Below, piece by piece: positions 26,408 to 35,966 of a stretch of 64,000 bases of DNA. A program made the translations under genes and the position numbers. The notes under the pieces are model-generated. The model was given only the letters and a program-made list of their open reading frames with translations. It was not told the DNA's origin and ran no database searches. Numbering within the stretch: position 1 is the stretch's first letter; each line of letters starts with the position of its first letter. Source of the DNA: Acidobacteriota bacterium (GTDB lineage: Bacteria; Acidobacteriota; Terriglobia; UBA7540); NCBI GenBank assembly GCA_004298155.1, contig SCRD01000017.1:186001-250000 (forward strand), read 5' to 3'.

Positions 26408-26890
26408 ATGTCAATGTCTCAACGATTGCAGGAGTTCCTTGATTCAAAAAACATTCGATTTGAATTGCTTCCTCACTATCCGGCGTTCCCCGCCCAGAAG
26501 ACAGCGCAATCGCTGCATGTTTCTGGCAAGCATTTTGCCAAATCGGTCATTCTCCATGCAGACGGGCGCCTGGTGATGGCGGTTCTCCCCGCATCACACC
26601 GGCTGAATCTCCATGACCTCAGGCAGGAACTCGAGGTGCGGCACCTCGAAATGGCGCCGGAGAACGAGGTCGAAAGAATCTGCGAGGATTGTGAACTGGG
26701 AGCGTTCCCACCGTTCGGGCACTTCTATGGCATGGAAACCTGGGTGGATCGCGCACTCACCAATTCGGAGGAAATTGTATTCAACGCCGGTACGCACACC
26801 GAGGCAATCCGCATGAGGTACGCCGATTACGTCAAGATCGAAAACCCTAGAATGGCAAGCTTTGCAGACCCGGAATCGATGGCAGCGTAG
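26408..26890 (+). CDS. YbaK/aminoacyl-tRNA deacylase family protein
   Basis: 160 aa from ATG 26408 after GGAAGGAGG; longer in-frame starts cross the small ORF and lack family sequence. YbaK-domain features are FAKSVILHADGRLVMAVLPASHRLN, where Lys is the conserved catalytic-site lysine, and CELGAFPPFGHFYGMETWVD, matching the GxxxPFG pattern. Such proteins hydrolyse mischarged tRNA (Cys-tRNA-Pro, Ala-tRNA-Pro). Its place after hsp20 suggests a stress-linked proofreading role. Confidence 0.82.
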   Translation: MSMSQRLQEFLDSKNIRFELLPHYPAFPAQKTAQSLHVSGKHFAKSVILHADGRLVMAVLPASHRLNLHDLRQELEVRHLEMAPENEVERICEDCELGAFPPFGHFYGMETWVDRALTNSEEIVFNAGTHTEAIRMRYADYVKIENPRMASFADPESMAA

Positions 26891-26998
26891 CGGCTGTGGG
26901 TTGGAGCATCTTATTCAAAAGACTGCCCAGGGCCGGTTTTTTTCGCGATAAAAGACTCCGTCGGCCCTCATGACTAAACTATTAACCCAGATACAATA

Positions 26999-27024
26999 AA
27001 AGGCGGCACCGCGCCGCCTTTCTT
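26999..27024. terminator. Strong terminator hairpin
   Basis: AAAGGCGGC / GCCGCCTTT is a perfect 9-bp stem with loop ACCGC; TTTCTT follows on the plus strand and the complementary A side lets it serve the minus-strand MFS gene too. It is 109 bp past the YbaK-like stop and 243 bp from the end of the MFS gene. The rest of the 376-bp gap holds nothing recognised. Confidence 0.82.
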
Positions 27025-27266
27025 GACATTCTCGATTTTTAATCGGAGACCTGTCGCCGAGCCTCAGGAGAGTTCCCCATTGTTAGGGAGCCGCTCACCC
27101 AATGCTGCTGGGTGACTTTGGCATTCTCTCCACCCTGCTCGCTACGGCCCACATCCCGGCCGCCCTGCCGTCAGGTTCGACAGGCCTCCGGAGCCTGCCA
27201 AACTGCTAGAACTGCCTTCATCAAATTAGATGCCCGCCGCGCCGAAGAGGTTAACCACAATTATTC

Positions 27267-28565
27267 TCATTTTTCATCGCCGGCAAAGGAAATGGGTTCT
27301 CTGACAAGAAAGAGATGCCCGATGCCAGCAAGCAGCCCGATGCCGGAAGCGACCAGCAGCGCTGACTGGAAGGATGATGTTGCCTGCACCATGTAACCAG
27401 TAGCCACAGGAGCTAATGTACCGCCCAGATACCCGCCAAAATTCTGGATGGAGCCGAGAGACGCCGCGTAGTTCTTCGGCGCGGCAACTGTGGCCATTGC
27501 CCAGGCGGCCGTGCTGCTGCCGTTGAGCATAAAAAGAGATATCGAAATACAGACAACCGCGAAAATGCTGCTTGAACTGTACGCTGCCAACACCGTACAC
27601 AGGACCACCCCGAACATCGCGGCGATTACCGGAATTTTACAGCTGTTGATCGCAGAAAACCCGCGCCTGGAAAGGACATCGCACACGCGGCCCACGGCCA
27701 GGCTGCCGACGACTCCACAAGTGAAGGGAATGGCGGCCACCCACCCGGTCCTGGCGATGCTGAGGTGCCATTGGATTTCGAGATATTGGGGCAGCCATGC
27801 GAAATAGAGCCAATTCATGTAAACAATGCCAAAAAAACCACACAACATCCCCCATGTCGTGCCGAACCCAAATAGCTTTCCCCAGTCGCGAAACTCCATG
27901 GGCCGCATCTCACGCTCCGCGCTGGAAAGATATTCCAACTCGGCATCCGTCAGGCGCAACTGTTTGGGGTCACGGTGCACGGCGTAGAAAGCTAACCCTA
28001 TAAGCAGGCCGGCGATACCCATCGTGATGAACATCCAGCGCCAGCCGAGACGAAGCATGAGTATGGTTAGAAGCGGAACGGCAATGGCTGTCCCCAGGCT
28101 GCTCGCACAATTCCAGATGCCGGTGGCCAGACCCCGATCGCGCTGGGCGAACCAGTCGGTAACAATACGGGCACAACTTGGAAACTGCGGTGATTCGCCA
28201 ACCCCCAGCAAACCGCGCACAGCCAAAAACTGCCGGAAGCTGGAGACCAGCCCTCCCAGCATCTGGGCAAATGACCATAGGACGAGTCCTGTGGAAAGTA
28301 CCAGGCGTGCGCCAAAACGGTCCACCACTGCCCCGGCAGGCAGCTGACAAAAGGCATAAACCAGAAGAAATGCCGAGAGCAGAACGCCGCTGTGAGCAAT
28401 GGAAATGCCCAGATCCTGCCGGATGAGTGGCAGGCCAACGGCCAGGCTGGCCCGGTCAACATAATTGATGACGCCGCTGAAAAGAAGAAGAATCAGCGCT
28501 GTTTTCTGAATGCGCCGAATGCGGCTTGAGGGAGCAGAGAGCACCGAATTGCCGATGTCGCGCAT
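27267..28565 (-). CDS. MFS transporter, anion:cation symporter (ACS) type
   Basis: 432 aa with 12 membrane helices. Helix 1 has FSGVINYVDRASLAVGLPLI, the ACS mark, and the loop 2-3 motif reads GAVVDRFGARLVLSTG. Helix 4-5 carries RGLLGVGESPQFP. This group includes GudP, GarP and DgoT, carriers of glucarate and galactonate, which agrees with the KdgD-like and galactonate-dehydratase-like enzymes elsewhere in the window, though they are 11-20 kb away. A TATAAT (rc of 28595-28600) stands 30 bp before the start. Confidence 0.87.
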   Translation of the reverse strand: MRDIGNSVLSAPSSRIRRIQKTALILLLFSGVINYVDRASLAVGLPLIRQDLGISIAHSGVLLSAFLLVYAFCQLPAGAVVDRFGARLVLSTGLVLWSFAQMLGGLVSSFRQFLAVRGLLGVGESPQFPSCARIVTDWFAQRDRGLATGIWNCASSLGTAIAVPLLTILMLRLGWRWMFITMGIAGLLIGLAFYAVHRDPKQLRLTDAELEYLSSAEREMRPMEFRDWGKLFGFGTTWGMLCGFFGIVYMNWLYFAWLPQYLEIQWHLSIARTGWVAAIPFTCGVVGSLAVGRVCDVLSRRGFSAINSCKIPVIAAMFGVVLCTVLAAYSSSSIFAVVCISISLFMLNGSSTAAWAMATVAAPKNYAASLGSIQNFGGYLGGTLAPVATGYMVQATSSFQSALLVASGIGLLAGIGHLFLVREPISFAGDEK

Positions 28566-28594
28566 TAATCCTCGTTTTTGGCCAATGTCGATGG

Positions 28595-28600
28595 ATTATA
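28595..28600 (-). promoter_or_regulatory. Putative -10 of the MFS gene
   Basis: On the minus strand TATAAT is perfect, giving a short leader of about 25 bases and the GAGG site before the ATG at 28565. No good -35 at normal spacing was found, so an activator may be needed. A TTTACATTGTTCAC segment just upstream could be an operator. Confidence 0.35.
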
Positions 28601-28844
28601 TCGTGAACAATGTAAACAGTATGAGGCCTTATCCCGCATGAGGCAATGCATGCTGTCGAATTCGAGACAGCCTGCTCAGAGGTATTCATTAAGATATCGA
28701 GCCTGGCCTGACAAATAGGAACTGCTGAATAGAGTGCTGCCGCCGAGTTCTACGATGTCTGTCCTGGGCCGCTGGGCTGATATAGTTAAAGAGAGCGCAA
28801 ACGAACTCCTGCGCCGGGAGCGGCGGCGCGCCTGGGCTTGGACC

Positions 28845-30794
28845 ATGATTCAACTTTCTTCAGGCAAGAAACAATTCGGCCACAAAGTACTGTTTGAAGG
28901 CCTCGACTGGCTTTTGACCCCGGGCGACCGCGTCGGACTGGTGGGCGGGAATGGCACCGGCAAGTCAACCTTACTGAAGGTGCTGGCTGGACTTGAGACT
29001 CTTGACGATGGAACACTCTCCGCCGCCAAAGGCATTACTCGAGGGTACCTTCCCCAGGACGGCCTTGCGCTCGGCGGCTGCAGCCTCCTCGAAGAGTGCC
29101 TTTCAGTGTTTGGAGACCTGCTCGCAATGGAAAGGGAGATTGAGGGACTCACTCATCGGATGGCGGACCTTGACCCGGCGGGTGAGGAGTACGAGCGAGT
29201 GGCCGAGCGTTACCACGCACTCGAGACGGAGTTCCAGCATCGCGATGGGTATTCACTGGAAGCGCAAGCGGGCATTGTCCTTAATGGGCTGGGATTCTCG
29301 CGGGAGGATCAGGCGCGTCCCACGCAGGAGTTTTCAGGCGGCTGGCAGATGCGCATCGCGCTGGCTAAACTCCTGCTGACCAAACCTAATCTACTGCTGC
29401 TGGATGAGCCCACCAATCACCTCGATCTGCAAGCTCGCAACTGGCTTGAACAGTACCTTGAAAGTTATCCGCACGCCTTTGTCCTCGTGTCGCACGATCG
29501 CTATTTTCTTGACGTGACGGTCAACAAGATTGTTGAAATCTGGAACCGGCGTGCCTGGTTTTACACGGGTAACTACGACCGTTATCTCACGCAGAAAGAA
29601 GAACGCAAAGCGCAGCTTGAGGCGGCTTACAGGAACCAGCAGGACCGCATCCACCATCTGGAGGTGTTCATCAATCGCTTCCGTTACCAGGCAACGAAGG
29701 CGCGGCAGGTGCAAAGCCGGATCAAAGAGCTGGAGAAGATCGAAAGGATCGAGCTGCCGCCCGAGGAGAAAACCATTCACTTCTCGTTCCCGCAGCCGCC
29801 GCCAAGCGGACGCCTGGTCGCTGAGTTTCAGAGGGTCGCCAAGAGCTACGGCGAGAAGCAAGTGTTCGCGGGCGTAGACTTTGCCATCAATCGGGGCGAT
29901 CGCGTGGCTCTGGTAGGGGCAAACGGCGCCGGGAAATCCACTTTGATCAAGCTGCTGGCCGGTGTCGAACACGTGACGGCAGGGAAAACACATCTGGGCC
30001 ATAACGTGGAAGCGGATTACTTCGCACAGGACCAGTACAATACGCTCGACCCGGAAGCCCGCCTGATCGACGACATTGAGAATGCGGCGCCGGCAGTGCT
30101 TAGCGGCCAGACCCAACTGCGCACACTGCTGGGAAGTTTTCTGTTTTCTGAGGATGAAGTTTTCAAGCGCATCGGTGTGCTTTCCGGCGGGGAGCGCAAT
30201 CGTTACGCACTTGCGCGCATGCTGCTACGTCCCGCGAATTTTCTGCTGCTCGATGAGCCCACCAATCACCTGGACCTGCGCGCCAAAGACGTGCTGCTGG
30301 AAGCGCTGCGAAAATACACTGGCACCGTGGTGTTCGTTTCACACGACCGCTACTTTATCGACAAACTGGCCACGCGAGTCTTCGAAATCGGTGGCGGAGA
30401 AGTCCACGACTACCCTGGCAACTACGAGGACTACTTGTGGCAGAAAAATGGACGATCACCACGCCCGGAGGAATGGGAGATGGAAACACCGGCTGTTGCA
30501 CCCGCCAATGCCAACGGTAATGAGAGCGAGGAAGGGCCGGACGTGCCGGCAAAAAAACTCAATCCGATCCTGGTTCGCCAGATGGAAAATCGCGGAGAGG
30601 AGCTCGAAGAGGCTATCGCACGCGCGGAAGCGGAAATTGCCTCCTGCGAGCTCGATCTTGCAAGCTTCAGAAGCACCGAGGAATCGATTCGCCTCTCGAA
30701 GAGAATTGACGAGCTGCGCCACGGCATTGTTGAGATGATGCACGAGTGGGAAAAGATTGAGATGTCCCTCGATGGATCCACAGGGCGGAGTTGA
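28845..30794 (+). CDS. ABC-F family ATPase (ribosome-associated)
   Basis: 649 aa from ATG 28845; a longer in-frame start would add 37 residues rich in Arg. Two ABC modules: first Walker A GGNGTGKST, signature FSGGWQMR, Walker B LLLLDEPTNHLDL; second GANGAGKST, LSGGERNR, LLLDEPTNHLDL. A linker rich in charged residues (RYQATKARQVQSRIKELEK) is the P-site tRNA interaction motif of ABC-F proteins. The C-terminus has an acidic linker and coiled coil. No membrane part, so it is not a transporter; it acts on the ribosome like Uup/EttA. It ends convergently next to sdhB. Confidence 0.9.
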   Translation: MIQLSSGKKQFGHKVLFEGLDWLLTPGDRVGLVGGNGTGKSTLLKVLAGLETLDDGTLSAAKGITRGYLPQDGLALGGCSLLEECLSVFGDLLAMEREIEGLTHRMADLDPAGEEYERVAERYHALETEFQHRDGYSLEAQAGIVLNGLGFSREDQARPTQEFSGGWQMRIALAKLLLTKPNLLLLDEPTNHLDLQARNWLEQYLESYPHAFVLVSHDRYFLDVTVNKIVEIWNRRAWFYTGNYDRYLTQKEERKAQLEAAYRNQQDRIHHLEVFINRFRYQATKARQVQSRIKELEKIERIELPPEEKTIHFSFPQPPPSGRLVAEFQRVAKSYGEKQVFAGVDFAINRGDRVALVGANGAGKSTLIKLLAGVEHVTAGKTHLGHNVEADYFAQDQYNTLDPEARLIDDIENAAPAVLSGQTQLRTLLGSFLFSEDEVFKRIGVLSGGERNRYALARMLLRPANFLLLDEPTNHLDLRAKDVLLEALRKYTGTVVFVSHDRYFIDKLATRVFEIGGGEVHDYPGNYEDYLWQKNGRSPRPEEWEMETPAVAPANANGNESEEGPDVPAKKLNPILVRQMENRGEELEEAIARAEAEIASCELDLASFRSTEESIRLSKRIDELRHGIVEMMHEWEKIEMSLDGSTGRS

Positions 30795-30808
30795 AACGGG
30801 GAACCGGA

Positions 30809-31579
30809 TTACTGATTGCTTAAGGCACGCCGGTTTTTTCTGCCAAGAAACAGATTGAACGCTTTTCTCAGGAAATCGAAGTAGCGGTCAACCACTCTCT
30901 CTTTAAGCGGAATGATGGCGTTGTCGGTAATGCGAATTTCCTCAGGGCAGACCTTGGTACAGCATTTCGTAATATTGCAGAATCCAATGCCTTCAGCGTT
31001 TTTCAGATCTTCAACCCGGTCTTCGACATCCATAGGGTGCATATCGAGCGAAGCGATATAGACGAAGAACCGCGGGCCGACGAACTGTTGATGCAGGCGA
31101 TGCTCGCGCAGTACGTGGCACACGTCCTGGCAGAGGAAGCACTCGATACACTTGTGAAATTCCTGGATGCGGTCAACGTCCTCCTGGATCATTCGCCAGG
31201 TGCCATCAGGAAAGTCCGGCTTGCGCGGCCTGAAGGGTTTGATCTTTTTCTTGACCTCATAATTCCAGGAGACGTCTGTGACGAGGTCCTTGACCAAAGT
31301 GAAAGTCCGCATGGGCTGGATGGTGATGGGCGCCTCCAACGGCAATTGGCTCAGGCGCGTCATGCACATCAGCTTCGGCATTCCATTGATTTCCGCCGAG
31401 CACGAACCGCATCTCCCAACTTTGCAATTCCAGCGCACCGCCAGATCCTGCGCCTGGTTTGCCTGGATTTCGTGAACGGCGTCGAGAACCACCATTCCCT
31501 GCGTTATCTCTGTTGTGTAGTCTCGGAACTCTCCACCGTTCGAATCGCCGCGCCAAATCCTGAAGGTTGCCTTGGCCAT
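30809..31579 (-). CDS. sdhB: Succinate dehydrogenase iron-sulfur subunit
   Basis: 256 aa. The N-terminal ferredoxin fold carries the [2Fe-2S] ligands in NCKVGRCGSCSAEIN and the later Cys of KLMC. The C-terminal part has CIECFLCQDVC and CNITKCCTKVC for the [4Fe-4S] and [3Fe-4S] centres. It passes electrons from SdhA to the membrane quinone site. Its ATG overlaps the sdhA stop as TAATG, so translation is coupled. Confidence 0.93.
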   Translation of the reverse strand: MAKATFRIWRGDSNGGEFRDYTTEITQGMVVLDAVHEIQANQAQDLAVRWNCKVGRCGSCSAEINGMPKLMCMTRLSQLPLEAPITIQPMRTFTLVKDLVTDVSWNYEVKKKIKPFRPRKPDFPDGTWRMIQEDVDRIQEFHKCIECFLCQDVCHVLREHRLHQQFVGPRFFVYIASLDMHPMDVEDRVEDLKNAEGIGFCNITKCCTKVCPEEIRITDNAIIPLKERVVDRYFDFLRKAFNLFLGRKNRRALSNQ

Positions 31580-33390
31580 TATTTTATCTCCTCAATAATC
31601 TGCTTGAGTTCCGCCGGCATCTCCGGGAGGGGCCGGCGCGAGATTTGCATTTTCCCGTCAGGCCCCAGGCAAATTATAAGGTTGGACTTTCCGGTTGAAT
31701 CATCACGTCCCGGATAATCGTCACGGAAATGCGCCCCCCGGCTCTCTTTCCGCTCGATTGCCGCTCGGGTGATGGCCTCGGACATCAGTAGAAGGTTCGA
31801 GAGGTCCAGCGTCGTGTGCCAGCCGGGATTGTATTCCCGATTTCCCAGGACCCCCGCCCGGCGCGCTCTCCCTTCCAGTTGTTCGATCACTTCAAGCGCC
31901 CGATGCATTTCTTCTTCGCGCCGCACGATTCCAACGAGGTCTTGCATGGCCTCCTGCAAATCGCGCTGGATGAGGAAAGGGCTCTCTCCTGAAGATCGGT
32001 CAAAGGGTTCGAGGGCCCGCCGCGCTGCCGCCTCCACCTCGTCAGGATTTACCTGGCCTGCCTGATGTGCCAGGGCAAAGGCTGCGGCGTGGGCTCCTGC
32101 CCGCTTGCCGAAAACCAGCAGATCTGAAAGCGAATTGCCGCCCAGGCGGTTCGCCCCGTGCAGCCCGGCGGCGCATTCGCCGGCGGCGAAGAGTCCCGGC
32201 ACGCTCGACATTTGAGTTTCCGGGTTGACCCGCACGCCGCCCATCATATAGTGCGTTGTGGGGCCCACCTCCATGGGTTCCTTTGTAATGTCGATATCCG
32301 CCAGTTGTTTGAACTGGTGATACATGCTGGGGAGCTTTCTCTTGATGTGTTCCGCCGAATGCAGCATCTTTTCCCTGATCCATGCGATATCCAGGAACAC
32401 TCCCCCGTGCGGACTTCCACGCCCTTCGCGAACTTCCCGCACAATGGCCCGCGCCACGTGGTCGCGGGTAAGAAGCTCCGGGGGGCGGCGCGCTGACCTG
32501 TCACCCTGGGTATACCGCCAGCCCTCCTCGGGGTTATCTGCAGTTTGACTTTTGTAAAGAGGAGGGATGTCATCAAACATGAACCGCCGGCCCTCCTTGT
32601 TTTTTAGAATGCCTCCTTCACCGCGAACTCCTTCCGTCACCAGGATGCCGCGTACGCTGGGCGGCCACACCATCCCAGTGGGGTGGAACTGCACAAATTC
32701 CATGTCTTTGAGTTCCGCGCCGGCTCGATAGGCAAGCGCTAAGCCGTCCGCCGTGTACTCCCAACTGTTGCTGGTAATCTTATAAGCGCGGCCGATCCCG
32801 CCCGTTGCCAGGACAACCGCCTTGGCCCGGTAGAGTTGGAAGCGTCCCCGCTCGCGGTCGTAGCCGAAGGCCCCAACAACGCGGTCACCGTCTTTCAGCA
32901 GCGTGATGATGACGCGCTCCATGTGTACGTCGATTCCCTGGTGAACCCCGTGGTCCTGCAGGGTGCGAATCATCTCGAGACCGGTGCGGTCCCCCACGTG
33001 CGCCAGCCGCGGATATTTGTGGCCCCCGAAGTTACGCTGAAGGATCTTGCCCTGTGCAGTCCGGTCGAACACCGCTCCCCACGCCTCAAGCTCGCGGACG
33101 CAGTCCGGCGCTTCCTGGGCATGGATCTGGGCCATTCGAGGGTCATTCAGGTACTGGCCGCCGCGCATCGTGTCCGCAAAGTGGACCTTCCAATTGTCGC
33201 GCTCGTCCACATTGGCGAGCGCCGCCGCAATCCCCCCTTCTGCCATCACCGTATGGGCCTTGCCGAGCAGACTCTTGGTGACAATACCTACTGACACGCC
33301 CGCGGCCGAGGCAGCAATTGCGGCGCGAAGCCCCGCTCCTCCCGCGCCGATCACCAGAACATCGTGCTCGTAAATCTGGTATTCCGGCAT
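31579..33390 (-). CDS. sdhA: Succinate dehydrogenase flavoprotein subunit
   Basis: 603 aa from ATG 33390, which has GGAGGA just upstream and overlaps the sdhC stop as TAATG; upstream in-frame codons belong to sdhC sequence. FAD binding: VLVIGAGGAGLRAAIAA. His46 in KAHTVMAEGG is the covalent-FAD position. Active-site segments FVQFHPTGMV and the Arg-rich TEGVRGEGGIL are present, as are HYMMGGVRVN and ECAAGLHGANRLGGNSL. It oxidises succinate to fumarate in the citric acid cycle and respiratory complex II. Confidence 0.93.
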   Translation of the reverse strand: MPEYQIYEHDVLVIGAGGAGLRAAIAASAAGVSVGIVTKSLLGKAHTVMAEGGIAAALANVDERDNWKVHFADTMRGGQYLNDPRMAQIHAQEAPDCVRELEAWGAVFDRTAQGKILQRNFGGHKYPRLAHVGDRTGLEMIRTLQDHGVHQGIDVHMERVIITLLKDGDRVVGAFGYDRERGRFQLYRAKAVVLATGGIGRAYKITSNSWEYTADGLALAYRAGAELKDMEFVQFHPTGMVWPPSVRGILVTEGVRGEGGILKNKEGRRFMFDDIPPLYKSQTADNPEEGWRYTQGDRSARRPPELLTRDHVARAIVREVREGRGSPHGGVFLDIAWIREKMLHSAEHIKRKLPSMYHQFKQLADIDITKEPMEVGPTTHYMMGGVRVNPETQMSSVPGLFAAGECAAGLHGANRLGGNSLSDLLVFGKRAGAHAAAFALAHQAGQVNPDEVEAAARRALEPFDRSSGESPFLIQRDLQEAMQDLVGIVRREEEMHRALEVIEQLEGRARRAGVLGNREYNPGWHTTLDLSNLLLMSEAITRAAIERKESRGAHFRDDYPGRDDSTGKSNLIICLGPDGKMQISRRPLPEMPAELKQIIEEIK

Positions 33391-34169
33391 TAAAAGATCC
33401 TCCAGTCCGGCCATATTCCCATCGAGCACATTCTTACGTAGAAATCCGCAAAGGCCACCCAGAACAGACTGAGCCACGCATATCTCATGTGGCAGGTGTT
33501 CAACGCGCTGACGCAGTTATAGACTTTCTTCCGGGCTGGCGACAAGGCATCCATCAGGCCGCCCGTGAGATGCCGAAGCGAATGACATCCCAGGGTATAG
33601 GACGCCAGCAGGAATACGTTAATGACAAGCACAAGGCTTCCTACGCGAACACCGAAGTGCCCGTCGAACCAAAAACCCCTCCAGGCGTCGGTGGCGAGGA
33701 TGACGAGGAAGGGCAGCGCGATGTAAAGGAAGTAACGGTGAAAATTCTGCAGAACCAGAGGCAGGGAACGCTCACCACGGTAGCATTTGCGCGGCTCGCC
33801 CACGGTGCAGGAGGGCGGGTCCGCCCAGAAGGCCTTGTAATAGGCCCCTCGGTAGTAATAGCAGGTAAGGCGAAATCCACCCGGCGCCCACAGGATTAGA
33901 ATCGCTGGAGAAAACGGAAGCCAGCCTGGGTACCATGAAGGCTTGGCGCCGAACCATGCGTGTACAGGATCGCCAAACAACTCAGGTGAGTAAAAAGGCG
34001 AGAGGTAGGGACCAAAGCGGTAGTGGGTTCCCTGGAGAGCAGCCCATGTGGCATAAACCACAAAAGCAGAGAGACCCAGGAAAACCATCAACGGTTGTAC
34101 CCACCACAAATCCCTTCGGACCGTCTGGCCAAACCCTGCCCTGGTAATGGGCATGTTGATATTCGCCAT
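33390..34169 (-). CDS. sdhC: Succinate dehydrogenase membrane anchor (cytochrome b type)
   Basis: 259 aa with five hydrophobic segments (for example QPLMVFLGLSAFVVYATW, RYFLYIALPFLVILAT, VGSLVLVINVFLLASYTLG). His residues in NFHRYF, CHSLRH and TCHMRY are candidate haem ligands. The single five-helix subunit fits type-B complex II with two haems rather than separate sdhC and sdhD; no sdhD follows. GGAGGT precedes the ATG. The order is sdhC-sdhA-sdhB in one operon. Confidence 0.82.
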   Translation of the reverse strand: MANINMPITRAGFGQTVRRDLWWVQPLMVFLGLSAFVVYATWAALQGTHYRFGPYLSPFYSPELFGDPVHAWFGAKPSWYPGWLPFSPAILILWAPGGFRLTCYYYRGAYYKAFWADPPSCTVGEPRKCYRGERSLPLVLQNFHRYFLYIALPFLVILATDAWRGFWFDGHFGVRVGSLVLVINVFLLASYTLGCHSLRHLTGGLMDALSPARKKVYNCVSALNTCHMRYAWLSLFWVAFADFYVRMCSMGIWPDWRIF

Positions 34170-34516
34170 CTCGAGACCTCCGACAAATTGTGGTGTTCTC
34201 TTGCGCCCGTTCCTGCAAATGTCTTCAGAAGATTAGCGCAACTGCCGCCACAAAGGAAGATGGACTTTTAGGCCGCTGGTTTCCCGGCAGCTTTGCAGTC
34301 GAAAACAGGAAGCGTTTCCTCCTGGAAATTTCAGCGTCAGATGGCCCTCCTTCAGCAGCCGGAAAAGACAGAAAACTACCGGCAGGGGCCCGCCAAAGCC
34401 GGGGCGGGATTAACGCCAACGGGGACTCAGCCCCGAAGAGATATAAGGGGTTGAAATTCTAAAGTTACGGCGTTACCATCCTCTGGGCTTCCAAAAAGAA
34501 TTTAAGGTGGTGCGCC
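34170..34516. other. 347-bp intergenic stretch, nothing recognised
   Basis: It separates the divergent sdhC and the small gene at 34517 and so must hold both promoters. I see no convincing -35/-10 pair, repeat or structured RNA. The last 15 bases before 34517 contain TAAGGTGGTG, the ribosome site of the next gene. Confidence 0.4.
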
Positions 34517-34873
34517 ATGCTCCGAGTAGTCCATGTTTTTGACGTCAAGCCTGGAGTGCAGGAAGCATCATTCATCGAGTGGTTAGACGCCCGGCTGGAC
34601 GAAGTAACCAAGCGCTATGGATGCCTGGATCGCAAGACCTGGGTGTTCATTGACGGCATGCAGGGCAACTATGTCCAGGGCAGACCCGAGCGCCGCCCGA
34701 AATATTTGAACGAGGCTTTCTGGCCCTCACAGCAACATGCTGACAACTTCCGGAAGTGGTTGATGTCTGACGATGGCAAGGAGTTCAGACAAAGATGGTT
34801 CGATTCCGTCCAGAACCACACGGTGCTTCGCTACGTTAATGGCGACGTGCCGCGCCCCGTTACTGACGATTAA
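34517..34873 (+). CDS. Hypothetical protein, possible dimeric alpha/beta-barrel
   Basis: 118 aa, soluble, no signal peptide. The start MLRVVHVFDVKPGVQEASFI and the later strand NHTVLRYVNGDV, with an intervening helix-rich part (FWPSQQHADNFRKWLMSDDG), suggest the ferredoxin-like fold of ABM/NIPSNAP-type proteins, but the match is by style only. AAGGTGGTG precedes the ATG. No functional partner is evident. Confidence 0.6.
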   Translation: MLRVVHVFDVKPGVQEASFIEWLDARLDEVTKRYGCLDRKTWVFIDGMQGNYVQGRPERRPKYLNEAFWPSQQHADNFRKWLMSDDGKEFRQRWFDSVQNHTVLRYVNGDVPRPVTDD

Positions 34874-34958
34874 AGAGCCGACCACCCCGCTCCGGCAGTC
34901 CACCCTTACCGCCGAATCGCCCACGCCGGACGCCGGCACTGTGCGATGTTGAGTACCC

Positions 34959-35966
34959 TTATTGTTCCATAGCGAAGTTTACGTCGATCTCGGTTTCAAC
35001 TTCCACAGGCTGGCCGTTCAGCAGGGTCGGCCGATATCGCCATCGTTCGACGGCCTCAAGCGCCGCTTTCACCAGGAGCGGGTGACCGCTCAGGACCTTC
35101 AGGTCCTTAATCGTGCCGTCCGTTGCAATCAGGGCTTCCAGCCGCACGGTGCCCTGGATGCGCGCCGTTTTGGCAAGCTGAGGGTACTCTGGTTTCGGAC
35201 CATAGATCAGGTTAGCTGCTTCGACCACGCCGCCCCGCAGTATGCGTTTGACTGTTTGAGGGTGTGGTGGACTCGGCGGTGGCGGCGTCGTCATGCCAAT
35301 CAAGCTGCCGATCATCCCGTCCGATTGGCCGCTCGGCACGCCAGGTATGCTTCCCACCACTCCGATGCCGTTGGAAGGCGCAGCAGGTTGATGTTTGGAT
35401 CGTGCAATGGTTTTCGGAATCACGGGCGGCTCCTTCTCCAGGCCCTGTACGCTGATTCTTTGAACAACCACGCGGCGAGCAGCGGCGCGGGGCGGCGCTG
35501 GCGGGACGGGAATCGTTACCAGACCCAGCGACGCCTTCGGCAGTGTCTCCGAGTGGACCAGCGGAATGATCACCATCACGCCGATCACCATCGCCTCGAT
35601 CATGTAAGCGATCGGCAGACTCGCGCGCTTCCAGTTGCTGGTTTTGGCCGCGCTGTAAACCAGGTAAGCGATGAAACCAGCGACATTCAACAGGAACGTC
35701 AGTGCCATCCAAGGCCAACTGCGCAGCCCCAAATGCCGCGAGTCCGCATAAACATACGCCAGCATCAACGCGGAAAAGAAAGAACCCGCCGCAACAATCA
35801 ATGACTGCGTCGCCAGCACTTTTGTTTGCGGCATCTCCGCAAGCGGCAGCCCGAACCAGGCCAGGCAAAAACCTGACACGGCTGCAGCCACTGCAATCAG
35901 CCAGTGCCGGCCATGCAACACCGGTTCCCGCGCCGACGAAGAATCGAGCAGAGTGTCACTGAGCAT
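34959..35966 (-). CDS. TonB-family energy transducer with four N-terminal helices
   Basis: 335 aa. Four hydrophobic helices occupy about residues 22-145 (WLIAVAAAVSGFCLAWF, ALTFLLNVAGFIAYLVYSA, YMIEAMVIGVMVIIPL among them). A Pro-rich periplasmic linker follows (PPPPSPPHPQ), then the TonB C-terminal domain from about 245: PEYPQLAKTARIQGTVRLEA, DGTIKDLKVLSGHPLLVKAA, WRYRPTLLNGQPVE. Standard TonB has one helix; the multi-helix head is common among Acidobacteriota. It couples the proton gradient to outer-membrane receptors. No ExbB/ExbD genes are adjacent. Confidence 0.82.
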   Translation of the reverse strand: MLSDTLLDSSSAREPVLHGRHWLIAVAAAVSGFCLAWFGLPLAEMPQTKVLATQSLIVAAGSFFSALMLAYVYADSRHLGLRSWPWMALTFLLNVAGFIAYLVYSAAKTSNWKRASLPIAYMIEAMVIGVMVIIPLVHSETLPKASLGLVTIPVPPAPPRAAARRVVVQRISVQGLEKEPPVIPKTIARSKHQPAAPSNGIGVVGSIPGVPSGQSDGMIGSLIGMTTPPPPSPPHPQTVKRILRGGVVEAANLIYGPKPEYPQLAKTARIQGTVRLEALIATDGTIKDLKVLSGHPLLVKAALEAVERWRYRPTLLNGQPVEVETEIDVNFAMEQ

